Source: Clostridia bacterium
GTDB taxonomy: Bacteria > Bacillota > Clostridia > RGIG6154
Direction of reading: 5' to 3'
NCBI GenBank assembly: GCA_017523005.1
Contig: JAFWXG010000021.1
Location: 1 to 9,599 of the forward strand
DNA length: 9,599 bases
The position numbers and the translations under genes are program-made. The notes beneath the pieces are model-generated. The model made no database searches, had not been told where the DNA came from, and saw only the letters and a program-made list of their open reading frames with translations. This document shows, piece by piece, positions 6,289-9,599 of this stretch. Position 1 is the first letter of the stretch, and the number at the start of each line of letters is the position of its first letter.

Positions 6289-6302
6289 AGCATCGGTTTT
6301 TT
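6272..6302. terminator. Bidirectional terminator between the orphan cluster and malQ
   Basis: CCGATGC (6278-6284) pairs with GCATCGG (6290-6296) around TTAAA, flanked by six A on one side and six T on the other, so the hairpin is followed by a T-run on either strand. It serves the two converging transcripts. The stop codon of the plus-strand gene (6286-6288) lies in the loop, and the last base of malQ's stop begins at 6301, so the hairpin fills the whole space between the genes. Confidence 0.9.
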
Positions 6303-7728
6303 ATCTGTAATATGTTTTGTTTAGCTGTTTGAAAAATTCTTTGTCACAAGTTGCAAGCTGTTCTTCTGTCACTCGGTAGCGCCAGTTATTTTCTGCACGC
6401 CCCGGAAAATTAAGACGGGTATCAGAACCAAAGCCTAACAAATCCTGCACAGTAACCATAACAATACCCGCCGAACTCTGCCATAGAGTTCTTAGCATAG
6501 ATGAAATTCCCTTTGTCCAGTCATTTTCAAAATATCCGCAATAAGAGAGCATATCTCTTCTTGCATCGTCATCCATTTCCCACAAATACCCGAGAAAAGT
6601 ATTGTTGTCATGAGTGCCGGAATAAGCTACACAATTATTTATATAGTTATGTGGCTGATGTGTTGACTCTCCGCCGAAAAACCCAAACTGGAAAACTCTC
6701 ATACCCGGAAATCCGCTTTGCTCAACCAGTTCTTCAACTTCCCTTGTGATAAGTCCTAAGTCTTCGGCTATAATAAGCTTATCCCCTGCAACCTCTTTAA
6801 TTTTCTTTAAAATTTCAAACCCGGGACCTTTTATCCATTTTCCGTTTTTTGCAGTTTCTTCGTCAGCATCAACCGCCCAGTACGCCTCAAAGGCTCTGAA
6901 ATGGTCAATTCTTATTCCGTCAAAAATTTCGAGCATGAATTTTACTCTGTCAATCCACCAACTGTATCCATCCTTCTTCATTTTATCGAAATCATAAAGA
7001 GGATTTCCCCAAAGCTGACCGTCTTCAGAAAAATAATCAGGTGGCACGCCTGCTACACATTTCGGGGCATTTTTTTCATCAAGCTGAAAAATTTCAGGAT
7101 TTGCCCAAACATCTGCACTGTCCTCCGACACATAAAAAGGAATGTCCCCAATAATTTTTATTCCCTTTTTGTTGGCATAAGTTTTTATTTCATTCCACTG
7201 CTTAAAAAATTCAAACTGAATGAATTTCCACATAAACAGTACATCTTTGTCAATTTTACTTTTGGTAAATTCCTGCCATTTTAAGTTTTTATTTGCATCT
7301 TTTAATGCCATGAATTTACAAAAACCTTTAAGATAATTATTCTTATGTATGAAATTTTCTATTTCTTTTTTATTTTTTGCACGCTTTGATGCTTTGAGCA
7401 AAAGAGAAAATCTTTCTTTAGAAAGTCTTTCAAACTCACATAAATAAGGAGATTCCTGTTCTGCTACTTTTAATTCTTTGCTTGAAACAAGACCTTTATT
7501 ATGTAACACATCAAGGTCTATAAAATATGGATTTCCCGCAAAAGTTGAATGTGATTTGTACGGCGAGTTGTATTTATCAACAGGGCAAAAAGGAAGTACC
7601 TGCCAATAAGAAAAACCGCAACTCACAAGAAAATCTATAAATTTTTTTGCATTTTCTCCAAAACTTCCGCAGGAATACTTTCCCGGCAAAGACGAGATAT
7701 GCATTAAAACTCCGCTTTTTCTCTCCAA
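6301..7728 (-). CDS. malQ: 4-alpha-glucanotransferase (amylomaltase, GH77)
   Basis: This 475-aa cytoplasmic enzyme moves alpha-1,4-glucan segments between maltodextrins and releases glucose, in maltodextrin or glycogen use. GH77 motifs are all present: the N-terminal RKSGVLMHISSLPG, the substrate-binding DIPFYVSEDSADVW (about 195-208), the nucleophile Asp275 in GIRIDHFRAF, the acid/base Glu322 in IIAEDLG, and the transition-state Asp374 in SGTHDNNT. The 47-residue gap between nucleophile and acid/base equals that of Thermus amylomaltase (recalled). Length is slightly below the usual 490-500. The start is TTG at 7726-7728, with GGAGG eight bases upstream; starting at the ATG of residue 9 would cut the conserved RKSGVL block. 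A strong promoter precedes it, sharing its -35 region with the divergent mglB operon. It terminates at the hairpin at 6272-6302. Confidence 0.95.
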   Translation of the reverse strand: MERKSGVLMHISSLPGKYSCGSFGENAKKFIDFLVSCGFSYWQVLPFCPVDKYNSPYKSHSTFAGNPYFIDLDVLHNKGLVSSKELKVAEQESPYLCEFERLSKERFSLLLKASKRAKNKKEIENFIHKNNYLKGFCKFMALKDANKNLKWQEFTKSKIDKDVLFMWKFIQFEFFKQWNEIKTYANKKGIKIIGDIPFYVSEDSADVWANPEIFQLDEKNAPKCVAGVPPDYFSEDGQLWGNPLYDFDKMKKDGYSWWIDRVKFMLEIFDGIRIDHFRAFEAYWAVDADEETAKNGKWIKGPGFEILKKIKEVAGDKLIIAEDLGLITREVEELVEQSGFPGMRVFQFGFFGGESTHQPHNYINNCVAYSGTHDNNTFLGYLWEMDDDARRDMLSYCGYFENDWTKGISSMLRTLWQSSAGIVMVTVQDLLGFGSDTRLNFPGRAENNWRYRVTEEQLATCDKEFFKQLNKTYYR

Positions 7729-7761
7729 TATAAAATCCTCCGCTAAAATTAAATCAATATA

Positions 7762-7790
7762 AGTATATTCTTCTTTTGATTTGTTGTCAA
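7762..7790 (-). promoter_or_regulatory. Strong sigma-A promoter of malQ
   Basis: On the minus strand a consensus -35 TTGACA (7785-7790) and -10 TATACT (7762-7767) are separated by exactly 17 bases. The ribosome binding site GGAGG follows near 7737-7741, giving a short leader of about 27 bases. This near-consensus promoter suggests high basal strength unless repressed. Confidence 0.82.
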
Positions 7791-7811
7791 TATTTAAATT
7801 TGATACATGAT
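7784..7811 (+). promoter_or_regulatory. Candidate promoter of the mglBA operon, sharing the malQ -35 region
   Basis: On the plus strand TTGTCA (7784-7789) and CATGAT (7806-7811) are 16 bases apart. The -35 has five of six consensus bases and lies almost exactly on the complement of the malQ -35 (TTGACAA read backwards is TTGTCAA). The -10 is weak, with four of six matches, so activation may be needed (inference). Confidence 0.4.
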
Positions 7812-7863
7812 TTTTCTACTAAAGGGTAAAATAATGCAAACGAAATATGAAAGGACAAAATTC

Positions 7864-8949
7864 ATGAAGAAATTTTTAGTATGTATCATTCTTATTGCAC
7901 TTTTTACATTAAGCTTTTCAGCGTGCGGAGAAACTGATTCAGGCAAATACCACGCGTCTGTATTTTATTACACCTTCAGCGACACATATATCGCAGGGGT
8001 AAGGTCGGCACTTGACAAAGCGTTAGACGAGTCAGGGATTGCTCATCAGAACTATGACAGCAACAGCAACCAAACCACCCAGAACGAACAAATTGACACC
8101 GCTATAAGCCGTGGCACAGACCTGCTTATAGTAAATATTGTAACATCAGGGTCACAAGATGCATCATCTGCGATTGTAGAAAAAGCCCGTAATGCAAATA
8201 TTCCTGTTATATTCTTCAATCGTGCTGTAGAAGATGAGAACTCAGAGGGCGAAGTTCTTGGTTCTTATGACCAGTGTGCTTTTGTAGGGACAGATGCAGC
8301 CGAAGCAGGACATTTACAAGGAAAAATGATTGGAGATTATGTTCTTAAAAACTATGAAGCATTAGACTTAAATAAAGATGGAAAAATATCTTATGCTATG
8401 TTTATGGGGCAATTAGGAAACGCGGAAGCAATCTACAGAACAAGATACAGCGTAGAAGACGCAGATATTATCTTAAAAAATGCAGGAAAACAGCCCCTTT
8501 ATTATTTTGACCAGTCAAATCCCAACAGATATCAGGTAGACCAGGACGGAAACTGGAGTGCAACTGCGGCAAACAATTATATGACAACCAACCTTTCCCA
8601 ATATAATGAGAAAAACAACAATATGATTGAGCTTGTAATCTGTAACAATGACGGAATGGCAGAGGGTGCAATTTCTGCTCTTAACGACAGAGGCTACAAT
8701 TTAGGAAACGGAAAACAAATTCCCGTATTCGGAGTAGATGCTACAGAAGCGGCAAAACAGTTGATAAATGAGAACAAAATGACAGGAACTATAAGACAGG
8801 ATTCAGAGGGTATGGCAAAATGTATAGCATATCTTGCACAAAACGGCATGGCAGGAAAGTCAATAACAGACGGAACAGAAGGATTTGAATTATCTCAGGT
8901 TCTTCCCAACAAGATATATATTCCTTACGCATCATATACAGTAGAATAA
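7864..8949 (+). CDS. mglB: Galactose/glucose-type ABC transporter substrate-binding lipoprotein
   Basis: This 361-aa lipoprotein is the outside sugar receptor of the Mgl importer. Its signal peptide MKKFLVCIILIALFTLSFSAC places the lipid anchor at Cys21. The family's calcium loop is intact: DLNKDGKIS (168-176), as in E. coli MglB (recalled). By alignment to that protein, ligand contacts Asp40, Asn91, Arg192, Trp231, Asn262 and Asp292 are kept. The contacts matching His152, Asp154 and Asn256 are Asn186, Glu188 and Gln312, and Phe16 is Tyr42, so sugar preference may differ. I choose ATG 7864 (AAAGGA eight bases upstream, ordinary signal length). An in-frame ATG at 7834 with AAAGGG is also possible and would add ten residues. 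mglA follows after 18 bases. Confidence 0.92.
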   Translation: MKKFLVCIILIALFTLSFSACGETDSGKYHASVFYYTFSDTYIAGVRSALDKALDESGIAHQNYDSNSNQTTQNEQIDTAISRGTDLLIVNIVTSGSQDASSAIVEKARNANIPVIFFNRAVEDENSEGEVLGSYDQCAFVGTDAAEAGHLQGKMIGDYVLKNYEALDLNKDGKISYAMFMGQLGNAEAIYRTRYSVEDADIILKNAGKQPLYYFDQSNPNRYQVDQDGNWSATAANNYMTTNLSQYNEKNNNMIELVICNNDGMAEGAISALNDRGYNLGNGKQIPVFGVDATEAAKQLINENKMTGTIRQDSEGMAKCIAYLAQNGMAGKSITDGTEGFELSQVLPNKIYIPYASYTVE

Positions 8950-8967
8950 TTAAGGGGACAAAGGCGA

Positions 8968-9599
8968 ATGAATGATGTATTGCTTGAAATGAAGGACATA
9001 TCAAAATCATTTCCAGGAGTAAAGGCATTAGACAAAGCAAAGCTTACTGTAAAAAAAGGAACAGTTCATGCGTTGATGGGAGAAAACGGAGCAGGAAAAT
9101 CTACACTTATGAAATGTCTTTTCGGAGTTTATAGCAAAGACAGCGGGACTATAATTTTAGACGGAAAAGAAGTGTCTTTTAAAAATTCTAAGGAAGCGTT
9201 GGAAAACGGAATAGCAATGGTGCATCAGGAGTTAAATCAGGCACTTAAAAGGAGTGTGTCGGATAACCTGTGGCTTGGAAGATACCCTAAACATTTAAAA
9301 ACAATAATAAACGAAAAAAAGATGTATCGGGATAGCTCAGAACTATTTAAGCGGTTAGGCGTCAGCATTGACCCTGACCGCATAATGCACACTTTACCTA
9401 TTTCAAAGCGACAGATGGTTGAAATTGCAAAAGCGGTGTCTTATAACTCAAAAATTATCGTATTTGACGAGCCTACCTCCTCCCTTAACGAACAGGAAGC
9501 CGAACAACTTTTTAAAATTATAAATATGTTAAAAGAAGATGGTTGCGGGATTATATACATTTCTCATAAGATGTCTGAAATACTAAGAATTGCAGACGA
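8968..9599 (+). CDS. mglA: Galactose/methylgalactoside-type ABC importer ATP-binding protein, N-terminal part
   Basis: This is the first 210 codons of the sugar-importer ATPase; the gene runs off the right edge. The family normally has two fused ATPase domains in about 500 residues, and only the first is seen. Motifs in order: Walker A GENGAGKST (38-46), Q-loop Gln87 in MVHQELNQ, signature LPISKRQ (143-149, the degenerate form usual in this sugar family), Walker B IIVFDE (163-168) and the switch His200 in ISHKM. The segments FGVYSKDSG and AKAVSYNSKIIVFDEPTSSL are very close to clostridial MglA as I recall it. It hydrolyses ATP at the inner membrane face to power uptake of the sugar bound by MglB; the permease gene mglC would be expected just beyond the window. 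Confidence 0.93.
   Translation, partial: MNDVLLEMKDISKSFPGVKALDKAKLTVKKGTVHALMGENGAGKSTLMKCLFGVYSKDSGTIILDGKEVSFKNSKEALENGIAMVHQELNQALKRSVSDNLWLGRYPKHLKTIINEKKMYRDSSELFKRLGVSIDPDRIMHTLPISKRQMVEIAKAVSYNSKIIVFDEPTSSLNEQEAEQLFKIINMLKEDGCGIIYISHKMSEILRIAD

Noticed and set aside
6501..7284. Three plus-strand frames of 82-127 codons inside the malQ region.
   Set aside because: All are antisense to malQ, whose GH77 catalytic motifs are complete and uninterrupted.
7807..7863. A start at 7807 for the mglB product.
   Set aside because: No ribosome binding site lies before 7807, it falls inside the candidate -10 element, and a normal lipoprotein signal peptide begins at 7864. The alternative ATG at 7834 remains possible and is noted in the feature.

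Overview
This 9.6 kb, AT-rich window looks like chromosomal DNA of a low-GC Gram-positive anaerobe of class Clostridia. The basis is the gene families (MtaB, an HPr-like protein next to a DUF4364 protein, Lpl-type sugar importer genes, MglBA, MalQ), strong AGGAGG-type ribosome binding sites, TTGACA/TATAAT promoters, and intrinsic terminators with T-tracts. No species can be named from this. I see no tRNA, rRNA, CRISPR array, transposon or integrase.

Left part (1-2310, minus strand): a carbohydrate ABC importer operon transcribed right to left. It runs LplB-type permease, LplC/YtcP-type permease, then a solute-binding lipoprotein cut by the window edge. A hairpin lies between the second permease and the lipoprotein. 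A 13-bp palindrome lies upstream of the operon, followed by the terminator of the next gene. No ATPase is present, so a shared MsmX-type ATPase elsewhere probably energises it (inference).

Middle (2371-4797): mtaB (tRNA t6A37 methylthiotransferase, minus strand) diverges from a two-gene operon. That operon encodes an HPr-like protein that keeps the regulatory serine region but lacks the phosphoryl-transfer histidine, and a DUF4364 winged-helix protein; it ends at a strong terminator.

Central block (4798-6302, plus strand): four tightly spaced genes between two terminators. They encode a 214-aa protein of no family I recognise, a 37-aa hydrophobic microprotein, a 64-aa single-span protein and a 136-aa four-span membrane protein. 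This is the least explained part of the window and the best candidate for an undescribed system, but nothing in the sequence fixes a function.

Right part (6301-9599): malQ (4-alpha-glucanotransferase, minus strand) and a divergent mglB-mglA operon (galactose/glucose-type ABC importer, mglA cut by the edge). Their promoters appear to share the same -35 hexamer region, which suggests linked control of glucan processing and hexose uptake. The window thus holds two separate sugar-uptake systems plus a cytoplasmic glucan enzyme, pointing to a carbohydrate-fermenting lifestyle.

No stretch longer than about 180 bases lacks a gene.
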